DNA of 42,364 nt from Candidatus Eiseniibacteriota bacterium (GCA_030639555.1 DAOWCM010000003.1:1-42364); one strand, 5' to 3'. Numbered from the stretch's first letter, positions 26,397-34,520 are shown. Numbers and translations are program-made. The notes: generated by a model from the sequence alone, not told the origin.

Positions 26397-28721
26397 CTAC
26401 TGGGAGATGTTGGGTCCTATCGCCGCAGGCAGCTGAAGGTTCGGCATCTGCGGCATTCTTGGCGTACTTCGTCCGTCGACACCTGGGATACCCGGAGCTG
26501 GAGCGCCGCCCATGAAATCAGGCGCCGGGGTCGGTCCCATCGGGGCCCCGGGCGCACCCGGTGCTGGAGCTTGACCGGGTGCGCCTTGCGGAGGCAGTGG
26601 CATGTCGCCTACGTGAGTAGGCGGAAGCGGGATCGGGTAGCCGAGGACCATCAGAACCTTCTGGATCTCGGCGTCTTGGAGGAGGAGAACGTGTTCTGAG
26701 ATGTGAGCGGCGACCACAGAGACCAGCTCGTTGTCGAGCGAGGCCTCGACGGAGTTCAGGATCGCGTGGTGTTCCTTGATGTGCAGGACGTGGTTGTCGT
26801 ACGGGCTGGCGTAGGCTGCTCCGCCCTGGAGGAGGTTCTCGGACTCGTCGCGCACCTTGGCCAGCTGCGCGTTCTCTGCCTCGAGGAGGCTCTCCACCTG
26901 GCCCGTCTGGAGCACGTTCAGGTACTCCTCGGGCACGTTGATCAGGCCGCCCTGGAGGAGCTTGTCGGCCATCTCGACGCGGCCAGCGAAGGTGTTGAGG
27001 ACAGGGTTGACCGACTCGACGATGACGCGGTCGATCTCCGAGAGGTCCTCGGCCTTGAACTTCTTCAGGTGCGTGGCGTTCTGGATCCCGACGACGCTGA
27101 TGACTCTCTCGGTCTGAGCGAAGTCGCGCAGGAGGTGGAGGATCCCGGTCCCGATCCCCTCGAGCAGCTGGTGGTAGGAGTGGATGAGCGGCGTGGCGAA
27201 CTGGACAGCCTTGGCGTCGATCAGAGCAAGCGCAGACCCGCTCTTCAGAGACGCCTCGGGCTGCCCACGAGCAACGCTGTTGATCCCACTCAGCAGCTCC
27301 ATGTCCTGCATCGTGTGGGCAAGGAACTGGAAGACCTCTGGGGGAGTGGCCGTCAAGTTGAGTGGCTGTGGAGGCTGATCCGACTGAACGTGGTTGAGCC
27401 CCCCCTCGAGCTCAGCCTGGGTCACGTTGTCGCCCGTTTGCGTCCAGACGTTCTGGATCGCGAAGCTCTTGTGGTTCGTGGCGATCGCCGAGGCTTCCTG
27501 GTTGAGGATCTCCTGGGGAGCCTGGAGGTCGAAAGCGGGCGTGTAGCCGAAGGGGCTGAGGAGCAGCTCGCCGGGCACCACGCGCCACACGGGGATCTTC
27601 TGGTAGGGGAGGTCGGTGTCGAGCAGCAGCGCGCCGGGGATGTACTTCACCAGGCGGCCGTTGGGGAGGGCGTCCGTCTTCCTGTGGTAGAAGAAGAACA
27701 CCTCGATCATGTCCGACTCCTGGTAGATGTCGTTCTCCAGGAGGAGCGGGCGGTTCGTGTCGTCGTAGCTGTCGGGGAACTTCTGCGCGGCGAGGATCTC
27801 CTCCCGCTTCTCCGGGTGCTGGACGATCAGGTCCCACATATTGACCGGCTTGCGGACGATCGTGTAGGACTGCAGGTCCCAGTCGACCTGGCCCAAGTCG
27901 TAGAAGACATCCCAGGCCGTCGGGTTGGCGAACATGACGTCGCCTTCGTACGTGAGGCTCCCATCCTCCGCGTTGCCGTCGATCTCCTCGCCGATCTGCG
28001 GGTTCCAGGTCAGCTCGACGTAGCCCTGGGCGAAGACGAGCGCATCCTCGACGGCACGCTTGAGGTACTTCTCGCCGTTCTTGTCTCGGAAGTAGGACTC
28101 CACCAGGCTCTTGCCGAGCCGGCTCTGGATAATGCTCCTCGCGTCCGAGTTCTTGGCGCGCACAATGAGCGCGGGTCGGTCACGAGTGACCAGAGTGAGG
28201 AGCTGCTGCAGCAGGTTCCTGAAGTGATTTACTGCATACCCAACGAGTTCGCCCTGCTCCCCGAGAGCGGAGACTCCAATCGAATCGATCTGGTCATCGA
28301 AGTAGAGATTATGGCTGTACTGCCAATTCTTGATCAGCCACCGCCAGTAGGCACTGGAGCGCTGATAGTTTCGGAACTCCTCGACCTTTGTCTCCAGCTT
28401 GGAGACGAGCATGTCCGGGTCCATCTCCCTGGCCCAATAGTCCTGGGCAGGGTCGTCCTCGTAGGAGAGCCGGCGATTGTCTTCGCCGTCGAATGAGACC
28501 TCGTCCGCCTCGGGATCCTGGAGCTGCGTGCCGTCCTCGTTGTAGAGGTCGAAGTCGAAGTCCGAGATGTCGACGTCGCCGTCGTCGAACCGCGAGGACT
28601 CGAGTGTCGGGCGCTCGATGTCCAGCTCGTCCACGTCGAAATCGAGATCGAACTCGAGATCGTCGGACTCACCGCCAAATCCAGCACCTTGTAGGTCGCC
28701 CTCTTCGTACTCTCTGGCCAT
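26397..28721 (-). CDS. Portal protein (774 aa)
   Basis: Starts MAREYEEGDLQGAGFGGESD after GGAGGAG. A long acidic N-terminal extension (residues 1-90) precedes the portal core (SAYWRWLIKNWQYSHNLYF; TLVTRDRPALIVRAKNSDAR; GELLLSPFGYTPAFDLQAPQ). Later helices (ATPPEVFQFLAHTMQDMELL; SLKSGSALALIDAKAVQFAT) match podovirus-type portals, and the C terminus is Pro/Gly-rich. It forms the dodecameric DNA entry ring. The acidic N-terminal arm is unusual. Confidence 0.8.
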   Translation of the reverse strand: MAREYEEGDLQGAGFGGESDDLEFDLDFDVDELDIERPTLESSRFDDGDVDISDFDFDLYNEDGTQLQDPEADEVSFDGEDNRRLSYEDDPAQDYWAREMDPDMLVSKLETKVEEFRNYQRSSAYWRWLIKNWQYSHNLYFDDQIDSIGVSALGEQGELVGYAVNHFRNLLQQLLTLVTRDRPALIVRAKNSDARSIIQSRLGKSLVESYFRDKNGEKYLKRAVEDALVFAQGYVELTWNPQIGEEIDGNAEDGSLTYEGDVMFANPTAWDVFYDLGQVDWDLQSYTIVRKPVNMWDLIVQHPEKREEILAAQKFPDSYDDTNRPLLLENDIYQESDMIEVFFFYHRKTDALPNGRLVKYIPGALLLDTDLPYQKIPVWRVVPGELLLSPFGYTPAFDLQAPQEILNQEASAIATNHKSFAIQNVWTQTGDNVTQAELEGGLNHVQSDQPPQPLNLTATPPEVFQFLAHTMQDMELLSGINSVARGQPEASLKSGSALALIDAKAVQFATPLIHSYHQLLEGIGTGILHLLRDFAQTERVISVVGIQNATHLKKFKAEDLSEIDRVIVESVNPVLNTFAGRVEMADKLLQGGLINVPEEYLNVLQTGQVESLLEAENAQLAKVRDESENLLQGGAAYASPYDNHVLHIKEHHAILNSVEASLDNELVSVVAAHISEHVLLLQDAEIQKVLMVLGYPIPLPPTHVGDMPLPPQGAPGQAPAPGAPGAPMGPTPAPDFMGGAPAPGIPGVDGRSTPRMPQMPNLQLPAAIGPNISQ

Positions 28722-28805
28722 GCTCCTCCGCGTTGCCGCGGAATAAAGAGCCAGGAAAAGAGGACTCGCGGGTTAAGGGGTCATCGTAGTAGTTCTAGGG
28801 CGAGT

Positions 28806-30341
28806 CTACCGAGGACGCTTGTACCTGCCAAACAGTTTCGTGATGGTGCCTTCGGTGCGCCCGCCAATTTTCCTTGGCACTTGCTCGTATCCGTAGCTCT
28901 TGTCGCGCTGCAGTCGAGCGGTGCGCGGGATCGGATTGTCGCGCCACTTCACCCCCTTGTGGAGGTACGTGTTCGACTTGATCAGGTCGAGGTGGCCCAT
29001 GCCGTCGGTGCGCTCAAAGTCCGTGCGCTTGCGGTTGTAAACGCCGTAGAGGTGCTGGCGAACCATCTGCGGGCAAGCGTGCGCGTCGATCAGCACCTTG
29101 CCCTCCATGAGGTGACCACGGTAGGCCGCCAGGGAAGCCTCGGCCTTTGACTTGTCGGCCGGCATGAACGGGCAGCCGTACTCCCGGCGCAGCGTCTCGA
29201 TGATGGTCAGCTGCGCGTCAGCACGCCAGATACCGTCGCTGCGGTTGCGCTCGTCGAACAGCTCCTCGTACTTCTCGTGGATCAGATCGGCGGCCTGGGG
29301 GGTGGTGAGGTACGGCTGGAAGATCTCCCCGACGAAGCAGAGCTTCTGGTTCATGAAGTCGAGGAAGCCGAAGGAGCAGCCGAGGTGGTCCTTCCAGCCC
29401 GTGTCGAGTCCGACGTAGGGCCGGTAGTAGTCCGGGTACGGGATCGACTCGTTGGTGAAGACGTAGTCCTTACACTCGTGGATCTCCGGGATCACCATGC
29501 GCGACGGGTCTCCCTTGAGCTCACACTCGATCTCACGCTGGTATGACAGGCTCCCCTTGCCTCCAACCTGCTTACAGACGAGCTGCTCGTCGTCGAGCGA
29601 CCAGTCCGGGTTCTTCGACGCGGGGATCACCATCGCCGTGCGGGAGCGGATCGCGTCCTCGTAGTACCGGCTGATGAAAGGGTGCTCCATGCTCTCGGGC
29701 GGCGTCGAGGCCATGATCACGATCGGATTCGGACGGCCGACGAACTGCGCGGCGAGCACGTTCGTCATGCAGTATTCCAGCACCGAGATGTCGCGGGCCT
29801 CGTCCAGGGCGGCGAGATCACAGGCCGGTCCGCGGAGCAGGTCTCCCGCCTTGTAGTCGAGCCCGACCAGGGTGATGCGGCTCTCGAGGTGCGGCGGCCA
29901 GTCGGGCTGTCGGAAGTAGATCCGGATGTCCTTCTTGCGGAAGAGGACGTTGCGCGGCATCTCCGAGAGGATCAGGCCGAGCATCGGCTCGATGATCTCC
30001 TGGACCTGGGAGCGCGTGGCGCAGGCGTACTTAATCTGCGCGCCGGGCTGGCTTATCGCTTTCTCGATACACAGGAGCAGGAGTAGGAAGCTCTTGCCAA
30101 GTCGACGGTGGCACAGCCAGATCAGGGGACGCAGCTCCCGCTTTCCCTTGAGCGACATCCGCTGCATCTCGCGGTGGGCCTGCTCGTACATCCATCGCTG
30201 GCCGTGCGGCCGGGTCATGTGCTTCAGGCTTCCCTTGGCCCACATCGCCCGCTTGTTCGCGTCCCGGAACCGAATCAGGCTCGCCGTGTCCTCGAGCCCC
30301 ATCTCCTTGAGGGTTTTCAGAATGGCCCGGGATGATCCCAT
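28806..30341 (-). CDS. terL: Terminase large subunit (511 aa)
   Basis: ATG at 30341 is chosen for the GGAGG 9 bases upstream. The ATPase has a Walker A-like CHRRLGKSFLLLLLC near residue 76, Walker B LAALDEARD near residue 160, and a coupling motif VIMASTPPES near residue 190. The C-terminal RNase H-like nuclease shows VGLDTGWKDH near residue 293 and GHLDLIKSNTYL near residue 455. It packages DNA into the head. Family assignment is firm; cos versus headful packaging cannot be told. Confidence 0.92.
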   Translation of the reverse strand: MGSSRAILKTLKEMGLEDTASLIRFRDANKRAMWAKGSLKHMTRPHGQRWMYEQAHREMQRMSLKGKRELRPLIWLCHRRLGKSFLLLLLCIEKAISQPGAQIKYACATRSQVQEIIEPMLGLILSEMPRNVLFRKKDIRIYFRQPDWPPHLESRITLVGLDYKAGDLLRGPACDLAALDEARDISVLEYCMTNVLAAQFVGRPNPIVIMASTPPESMEHPFISRYYEDAIRSRTAMVIPASKNPDWSLDDEQLVCKQVGGKGSLSYQREIECELKGDPSRMVIPEIHECKDYVFTNESIPYPDYYRPYVGLDTGWKDHLGCSFGFLDFMNQKLCFVGEIFQPYLTTPQAADLIHEKYEELFDERNRSDGIWRADAQLTIIETLRREYGCPFMPADKSKAEASLAAYRGHLMEGKVLIDAHACPQMVRQHLYGVYNRKRTDFERTDGMGHLDLIKSNTYLHKGVKWRDNPIPRTARLQRDKSYGYEQVPRKIGGRTEGTITKLFGRYKRPR

Positions 30342-30651
30342 CAGGCAGTGCCTCCATTTCAATCACCTCGCCGGCGAGTTCTCTGCGGAGCAGCTCCTCC
30401 TCGGCCACCTTGTGGAACAGCATACCGTCGGCGACGGTGAGGTTGATCAGGGCCTCGGCCTCGGCGTCTGAGTGCGCGGCCTCGGCGAGTGTCTTGTGAA
30501 TGCTGAGGATCGTCTGGACCTCTGCCTCGTCGAGGTAGCCCGTCGTGTGAAGACGGGTCTCGAGCTTCTCGGCGAGGTCCTGGATCACCGAGCCGCTGAC
30601 GTCCCTTGGCTTGCGTCGCCTGGCTGTGCGTTCACCCTTGCGCGTTGCCAT
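30031..30651 (-). CDS. Probable terminase small subunit (206 aa as read)
   Basis: The start (MATRKGERTARRRKPRD) lies within the end of the upstream gene. The first 105 residues are basic then helical (VIQDLAEKLETRLHTTGYLD; EALINLTVADGMLFHKVAEE), as expected of a small terminase placed directly before terL. The last 100 residues overlap terL in another frame and are Gly/Pro/Asp-rich low-complexity sequence. Either the true product is this long or the frame lost its natural stop. The role is inferred from position. Confidence 0.5.
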   Translation of the reverse strand: MATRKGERTARRRKPRDVSGSVIQDLAEKLETRLHTTGYLDEAEVQTILSIHKTLAEAAHSDAEAEALINLTVADGMLFHKVAEEELLRRELAGEVIEMEALPDGIIPGHSENPQGDGARGHGEPDSVPGREQAGDVGQGKPEAHDPAARPAMDVRAGPPRDAADVAQGKAGAASPDLAVPPSTWQELPTPAPVYRESDKPARRAD

Positions 30652-30973
30652 CGAAGCCACCTGGGCCGAACTGCTGCGGCTGTGGAGGTCTCCTCTGGCG
30701 GCGAGTCGAGGCCTGTATCGCCTCCGACGACTGCTTGGCGTTGATCCAGGCCTCGATCTTCGCGAAGCGGTCAGACCAGGCCTCGAGGAGATCCGTGTCG
30801 CTCATGAGGTTCTGGTTGTTCTGGACCTGGATCAGGGCGACGAAGAGGCGGCACTCGTGATCGCTAAACGGTTTGTCTCCACGCTCGAGGCGCCTGGTCA
30901 TGCCGGCGAGAGCCGACTCGACCACGCCCTGGGCGTCGAACGTCTTCACCGGTGTCTTCTTCTTCGTCGGCAT
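30632..30973 (-). CDS. Hypothetical protein (113 aa)
   Basis: Starts MPTKKKTPVKTFDAQGVVES at a TGATG junction. A helical core (LFVALIQVQNNQNLMSDTDL; AWSDRFAKIEAWINAKQSSE) is followed by a Pro/Gln-rich end. It lies just before the terminase pair. It may be an assembly or small-terminase-like factor, but no family is recognised. Confidence 0.55.
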   Translation of the reverse strand: MPTKKKTPVKTFDAQGVVESALAGMTRRLERGDKPFSDHECRLFVALIQVQNNQNLMSDTDLLEAWSDRFAKIEAWINAKQSSEAIQASTRRQRRPPQPQQFGPGGFDGNAQG

Positions 30974-31206
30974 CAGTTCTGCTTTCCTTGCTGGTAGCGC
31001 GCCAGGTTGACGTGAAAGGCACAGGCCTTGGCGTGCCGCTCGATCTCCAGCATCGCCGCCGGCCGGTCGAGCAGGGGCGTCTCGTGGTAGAGCCGCGTCA
31101 TCTCGTCCAGAGCTTCCTTGTCGTTCATCGAATACTTGTTCAGAAGCTTCAGATCTCGATGGACTTCCTTCTCACGAGCACGACGCATTTTCCGCTCGGG
31201 GTTCAT
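30973..31206 (-). CDS. Hypothetical basic helical protein (77 aa)
   Basis: Starts MNPERKMRRAREKEVHRDLK at an ATGA overlap. It is charged and helical throughout (NDKEALDEMTRLYHETPLLD). The basic N terminus could bind nucleic acid. Unknown family. Confidence 0.55.
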   Translation of the reverse strand: MNPERKMRRAREKEVHRDLKLLNKYSMNDKEALDEMTRLYHETPLLDRPAAMLEIERHAKACAFHVNLARYQQGKQN

Positions 31207-31598
31207 GGCGCGAACGCTTCGACCTCCTCGCCCACTCGCTCGGTCTGGAGGACGCGAGACTTCTTCACCTTCTTCGCCTTCTTGGGGGGCGCCTTGCGGT
31301 CGACGTCCGCGCTCATGTGGAGCGTTCCGAAGGAGTTCTTGTTTCCCCAGACGAAGCCCATCGACACCCAGCGCTCACCGACCGGCATCGGCGCCTCTCC
31401 CTGGGTCACCAGGAAGCGGTAGGTGAGCTGCTTCTTCGACGGGCAGTCGCCTATGATCAGGTGCGGCTTCGTCGAGCGGCCGTTCCAGTCCTTCTGCCAC
31501 ACCCCGATGAACGTCGCCTTCTCGTAGGCCTTGAACTCGAAGGTGCCCTTGTCCGGGACTCTGATGCTCCGGATGTAGTTGGTGTGTGCTTCAGTCAT
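31203..31598 (-). CDS. Hypothetical protein (131 aa)
   Basis: The start (MTEAHTNYIRSIRVPDKGTF) is chosen because it overlaps the upstream stop. The N-terminal 100 residues are beta-rich (EFKAYEKATFIGVWQKDW; YRFLVTQGEAPMPVGERWVS), and the C terminus is basic (KAPPKKAKKVKKSRV). A beta domain with a basic tail suggests nucleic-acid binding, such as an OB fold, but this is only a shape-level guess. Confidence 0.55.
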   Translation of the reverse strand: MTEAHTNYIRSIRVPDKGTFEFKAYEKATFIGVWQKDWNGRSTKPHLIIGDCPSKKQLTYRFLVTQGEAPMPVGERWVSMGFVWGNKNSFGTLHMSADVDRKAPPKKAKKVKKSRVLQTERVGEEVEAFAP

Positions 31599-31914
31599 TG
31601 ATCTTTGACCAGTCCTCCAGTCCAAACTCGTCCTTGGCGATCTTCTCGACCTCCTTCGCCAGCTCCGTGCCGTCAGCGTCTACGCACTGAGGCCGAGTCC
31701 TCTCGATCAGCTCGTCCCGCTCCCTGAGCAGGCTCCTCGCCTTTGCGGACGCCGGCTCCGTCGGCTCGTCGCCATCGAGCGAGTCGGGCTCGAACAGCTC
31801 GCCGGTGCGCGCCATGATCTGAATGCGCTGCTCAATGCGGACCAGCTTGCCGACGTCGGGGTCCTCGCTGAACCGATGCTCGTACTTTGGGTTAATTGCC
31901 ACCGCGCCCTCCAT
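31591..31914 (-). CDS. Hypothetical helical protein (107 aa)
   Basis: The ATG at 31914 lies in the end of the upstream gene; GTG at 31902, with GGAGG 5 bases upstream, is an equally good start. The sequence is charged and helical (GKLVRIEQRIQIMARTGELF; ARSLLRERDELIERTRPQ). Family unknown. Confidence 0.5.
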   Translation of the reverse strand: MEGAVAINPKYEHRFSEDPDVGKLVRIEQRIQIMARTGELFEPDSLDGDEPTEPASAKARSLLRERDELIERTRPQCVDADGTELAKEVEKIAKDEFGLEDWSKIND

Positions 31915-32143
31915 TCTCTATCCGGGTGAGGATGCCGCTGATTCTTCCAAGCATCTCTGTGTTCTTCTCGACTACGTCCGAGCACTTATCGGTGGACTCG
32001 GTCGACTTCTTGCTCGTCTCCTTGTGAGCCGTGATCCACCGTTCATTGTTGTTCGTTGTGTGCCGCAGACAGATCACCAGGGTGATGATAACGACGAAGG
32101 CTCCTGGAACCAACACCAGGAGTTTCTCAGCTATGTTTTCCAT
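31892..32143 (-). CDS. Holin-like membrane protein (83 aa)
   Basis: Starts MENIAEKLLVLVPGAFVVII. One transmembrane segment (residues 7-27) is followed by a soluble coiled coil (SKKSTESTDKCSDVVEKNTE) and a Gly-rich end. Size and topology fit a one-span holin or a membrane anchor. No neighbouring endolysin is recognisable, so lysis function is uncertain. Confidence 0.45.
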   Translation of the reverse strand: MENIAEKLLVLVPGAFVVIITLVICLRHTTNNNERWITAHKETSKKSTESTDKCSDVVEKNTEMLGRISGILTRIENGGRGGN

Positions 32144-32555
32144 CAGACTGTTTCTGCCAGGCCTGGAACTTCGTCAACTCTACAATAGAGGGCCAGGACC
32201 CCTCGAAACGCAAGCATCTGTCGTCAATGGAGATGAAGCACTCGGGCTGGCGCCTCGGGAAGAGGAGGAACGAAGGCCGCTTGTCCTCAACCGGCCAGCC
32301 GTGCGTCTTGAACCAGCGGAACATCGAGCGCCGGCTCATCGGATCCGTGTTCCGCTCACCGACGACACAGACGCAGAAGTGGTCGTGAGCGTTTCCGAGG
32401 AAGTTGAACGCCCCATCGATCGGGGCGCCGAGGATCACCGTCGACATCAGGCGCCAGTGCGCGTTGTACTCGTGGATCACCCCGTCGAAGCGGACGCACA
32501 GGATCGGCTTGTTCTGGCCCAGTGCGTCGCGCAGGTCTAGGTCTTCACTTATCAC
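32127..32555 (-). CDS. HAD-like protein lacking the nucleophilic Asp (142 aa)
   Basis: GTG start overlapping the upstream stop. Motif I reads ILCVRFDGVIHEY, where phage HAD phosphatases of this group normally have VDFDG: the first aspartate is Arg and the second is kept. Later elements are conserved: GAPIDGAFNFL, FRWFKTHGWP and CFISIDDRCLRFEGSW (acidic motif). The loss of the nucleophile suggests a non-catalytic or altered protein. The HAD fold assignment is reasonably secure; the functional consequence is inferred. Confidence 0.65.
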   Translation of the reverse strand: MISEDLDLRDALGQNKPILCVRFDGVIHEYNAHWRLMSTVILGAPIDGAFNFLGNAHDHFCVCVVGERNTDPMSRRSMFRWFKTHGWPVEDKRPSFLLFPRRQPECFISIDDRCLRFEGSWPSIVELTKFQAWQKQSDGKHS

Positions 32556-32838
32556 TCGGGTTCGGTTCCTCGATCTTCTGCGGGGTCACGCCGGCGCGCT
32601 CGAGGAACAGGTCGTAGGAGCAGGCGAGGTCGACTGGATCCGGAAATCCAGCGATGTAGAGATAGCAGGGGACGTCCCCGGTGCCCTCCCGGATCGCCTT
32701 GATCTGCTCCGGGTTGAAACAGAAGCGTTTACCGTCCGTCAGGTACACCTGGCAGGGGTTGACCTTGACGACTGCCGGCTGCGGCATCATCCCCGGAGGG
32801 AGCTGGCCGGGGATCTGAAGGTGCGGGCGTCTCGACAT
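32545..32838 (-). CDS. Hypothetical protein (97 aa)
   Basis: Starts MSRRPHLQIPGQLPPGMMPQ. A beta core (VVKVNPCQVYLTDGKRFCFN) is followed by a helix and strand (DVPCYLYIAGFPDPVDLACS). Four cysteines are present but not in a clear zinc pattern. Overlaps on both sides support it as coding. Family unknown. Confidence 0.5.
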   Translation of the reverse strand: MSRRPHLQIPGQLPPGMMPQPAVVKVNPCQVYLTDGKRFCFNPEQIKAIREGTGDVPCYLYIAGFPDPVDLACSYDLFLERAGVTPQKIEEPNPSDK

Positions 32839-33523
32839 GGGTGGTCTCCGGTTGATCGTGGAGCCAGTTAGCTGGCACCCAGTAAAGGTAACTCTTGCCG
32901 TCGTTCTTCAATCCGTACCAGGGAGACTGGTGCCCGTCAACTCCCCAGATCCACCCGGCTATGTTCAGGGTGTGGGGGTGGTGAATGATCTGCACCAGCA
33001 TAAACGGCCAGCGGAGGTCCTTGAGCTCAGGCTGCAGACAGAGGCAATTCGCCCCCCGGCGGGTCCTTACCTGCCACCCATGAACGTCCGAGGTCCTGCC
33101 GTGCGTGCCTGGCTGAGGGCTCCAGTGGACGCCCAGAGCGCGGGCCAGGGCCACCTCTCCGAGGGCTCCGACTCGCTGGTCCTCGCGGCCACCCTTGGAT
33201 CCGTAGACCTCCTTGTAGCCCTTCGCCACAGCTCGGTCCCGGAGGAGATCTGCGCCGCCCAGGGCCTCGTTGACGTCGTCGTCGGTCAGTTCGACAATCC
33301 CTCGAGGCGGGAGGTCGAAGCTCGCGGGAAGCCGCCTCGCTCCGTGGGGCGGGATCTTCGAGGGGAGGTAGAGGCCCACCTCGGCGTTCTGACAGTAGTA
33401 GGGGTCGTTGTGCCGGTAGCTCGGGTTCGTGGAGGTCTTCGTGTGCTTCCAGACGCCGGGGCCGAGCTGCTCGACGCGAGCCCTACGGTAGTCGTCGTAC
33501 TCTCGGTGTTCTACTTGGTCCAC
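32729..33523 (-). CDS. Probable PD-(D/E)XK-fold protein (264 aa)
   Basis: GTG start (DQVEHREYDDYRRARVEQLG). The central segment GALGEVALARALG near residue 120, SDVHGWQVRTR near residue 145 and a hydrophobic strand FMLVQIIHH follow the Glu-helix, Asp, Q-x-(K/R), strand order of restriction-endonuclease folds seen in many phages. Arg replaces the usual Lys of the third motif. The last 35 residues are Pro-rich and overlap the next gene. It may be a nuclease or a structural relative. Confidence 0.5.
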   Translation of the reverse strand: MDQVEHREYDDYRRARVEQLGPGVWKHTKTSTNPSYRHNDPYYCQNAEVGLYLPSKIPPHGARRLPASFDLPPRGIVELTDDDVNEALGGADLLRDRAVAKGYKEVYGSKGGREDQRVGALGEVALARALGVHWSPQPGTHGRTSDVHGWQVRTRRGANCLCLQPELKDLRWPFMLVQIIHHPHTLNIAGWIWGVDGHQSPWYGLKNDGKSYLYWVPANWLHDQPETTHVETPAPSDPRPAPSGDDAAAGSRQGQPLPGVPDGR

Positions 33524-33614
33524 ATTCCCAGCCCTGCTCCTCGTCTTCCTGCTTCCACTTCTTCTCCAGGTACTCCAGGACTCGCGGCATCCAACGGACC
33601 AGGCGTCTTATCAT
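33483..33614 (-). CDS. Small basic protein (43 aa)
   Basis: Starts MIRRLVRWMPRVLEYLEKKW, sharing ATGA with the stop of the prepilin-like gene and overlapping the next GTG start. It has an amphipathic, strongly basic helix followed by an acidic turn. It could sit at the membrane surface. Tight coupling is the main evidence that it is real. Confidence 0.4.
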   Translation of the reverse strand: MIRRLVRWMPRVLEYLEKKWKQEDEEQGWECGPSRTPRVRRLP

Positions 33615-34063
33615 TGCCCGCCTACGCGCAACCGCAGGGGGGCAGCGGGTTTTTTTGCGGTGACCTCGATCGGCACGATGTTCGACTCCATGCTGAACGC
33701 GCCGGCGTCACTCTGCACGCGTACGGTCATGAGATACTGGCCCACGAGCGTACCGCTGAAGAGCTGCCGCGCGACGTGCGTGTTCGTGCCCACGACAGGA
33801 GCCATGGTCGTGAGGATCCTGAAGGGCGGAGCAGGAGGGTTCGCGGGAGGATCAGCGCGAAGGACGAACTCCGCGACGATGACGGGAACGTCTTCTCCGT
33901 TGACGTCCTTGCCGCCCCAGTCGTAGTGGATCGGAACGTCGGAGTCCTTGTCGACCTTCTCGTACGCGGTCTGCGCTCTGGCGTACTGCCAGGCGCCGAG
34001 GAGGACCGTGAGCAGAATCGCCAGAACGATCATCACCTCGAGGATCGTGAACTTGCGCTTCAT
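33611..34063 (-). CDS. Prepilin-like protein with beta domain (150 aa)
   Basis: Starts MKRKFTILEVMIVLAILLTV after GGAG. The basic leader, F at the mature-start position, Glu five residues on, and a 20-residue hydrophobic helix copy the N-terminal class III signal of type IV pilins and type II secretion pseudopilins. The Gly usually found before the cleavage site is replaced by Lys, so processing is doubtful. Residues 45-140 form a beta-rich domain (VPVIVAEFVLRADPPANPPA; GQYLMTVRVQSDAGAFS). Unusual cargo for a phage. Confidence 0.6.
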   Translation of the reverse strand: MKRKFTILEVMIVLAILLTVLLGAWQYARAQTAYEKVDKDSDVPIHYDWGGKDVNGEDVPVIVAEFVLRADPPANPPAPPFRILTTMAPVVGTNTHVARQLFSGTLVGQYLMTVRVQSDAGAFSMESNIVPIEVTAKKPAAPLRLRVGGQ

Positions 34064-34067
34064 GGCG

Positions 34068-34358
34068 TTACTCCTTGATCTGTTCGATGGCGATCGTGCC
34101 GCGCACCTTCACATAGAGCCCGGACGCCTTGTCCTTGAAGACCAGGACACTCGAGCCCTCGGGAGACCGGGTGTGGCCCTGGGAGGTCCACTCCCCGACG
34201 ACATTGCCGCCAGAGTAGAGCCGGACCCGGTGGTCCTTGCCACGAGAGGCGCGAGCCGCGTTCTCGGCGTCGGTGCAGCCAGAACAGTAGTAGATCACAC
34301 CGATAATGAGGATCCACGCGAAGATGGCTCGTACGACCCGAGGTCCGTTGGTGCGCAT
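34068..34358 (-). CDS. Small membrane-anchored protein, possible lipoprotein (96 aa)
   Basis: Starts MRTNGPRVVRAIFAWILIIG. One hydrophobic segment ends in YYCSGC near residue 27; the last Cys could be lipidated although the box is atypical. A small beta domain follows (KDHRVRLYSGGNVVGEWTS; GSSVLVFKDKASGLYVKVRG). It is the first protein gene after the Y RNA cluster and precedes the prepilin-like gene. It could be a spanin or surface protein; neither is proven. Confidence 0.55.
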   Translation of the reverse strand: MRTNGPRVVRAIFAWILIIGVIYYCSGCTDAENAARASRGKDHRVRLYSGGNVVGEWTSQGHTRSPEGSSVLVFKDKASGLYVKVRGTIAIEQIKE

Positions 34359-34386
34359 TCTCTTAACCCATCAGGTTAATGAAAAC

Positions 34387-34503
34387 GGCCTGACGAAATC
34401 GAAGTGACGTGTTTATGGGGCCGAGCTTTCGCCATCCCCTCGCCGGCAGATGGGCCGGCGATAAGAATCGAACTTATGATGTAGTCACGACAGCATTCAG
34501 GCC
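34387..34503 (-). ncRNA. Y RNA-like element 5 (T-arm/acceptor module)
   Basis: The ends pair exactly: GGCCTGA (34497-34503) with TCAGGCC (34387-34393), both read on the minus strand. The signature is GAATGC, then the helix GUGAC/GUCAC, then UACAUC; the 3' signature is UUUCG next to the closing helix. The insert has a perfect T arm (AUAAG, loop UUCGAUU, CUUAU) and a perfect 7-bp acceptor-like hairpin (CGCCGGC with GCCGGCG). It then has a G-rich stem with a GAAA loop in place of a clear D arm. There is no complete anticodon arm. It is probably a YrlA-type Y RNA. Confidence 0.65.
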
Positions 34504-34520
34504 GGGGCGTACTCTATAAA

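Noticed and set aside
26703..28496. Long open frame on the plus strand (597 codons)
   Set aside because: It lies entirely antisense to the portal gene, whose codon pattern and motifs are clear.
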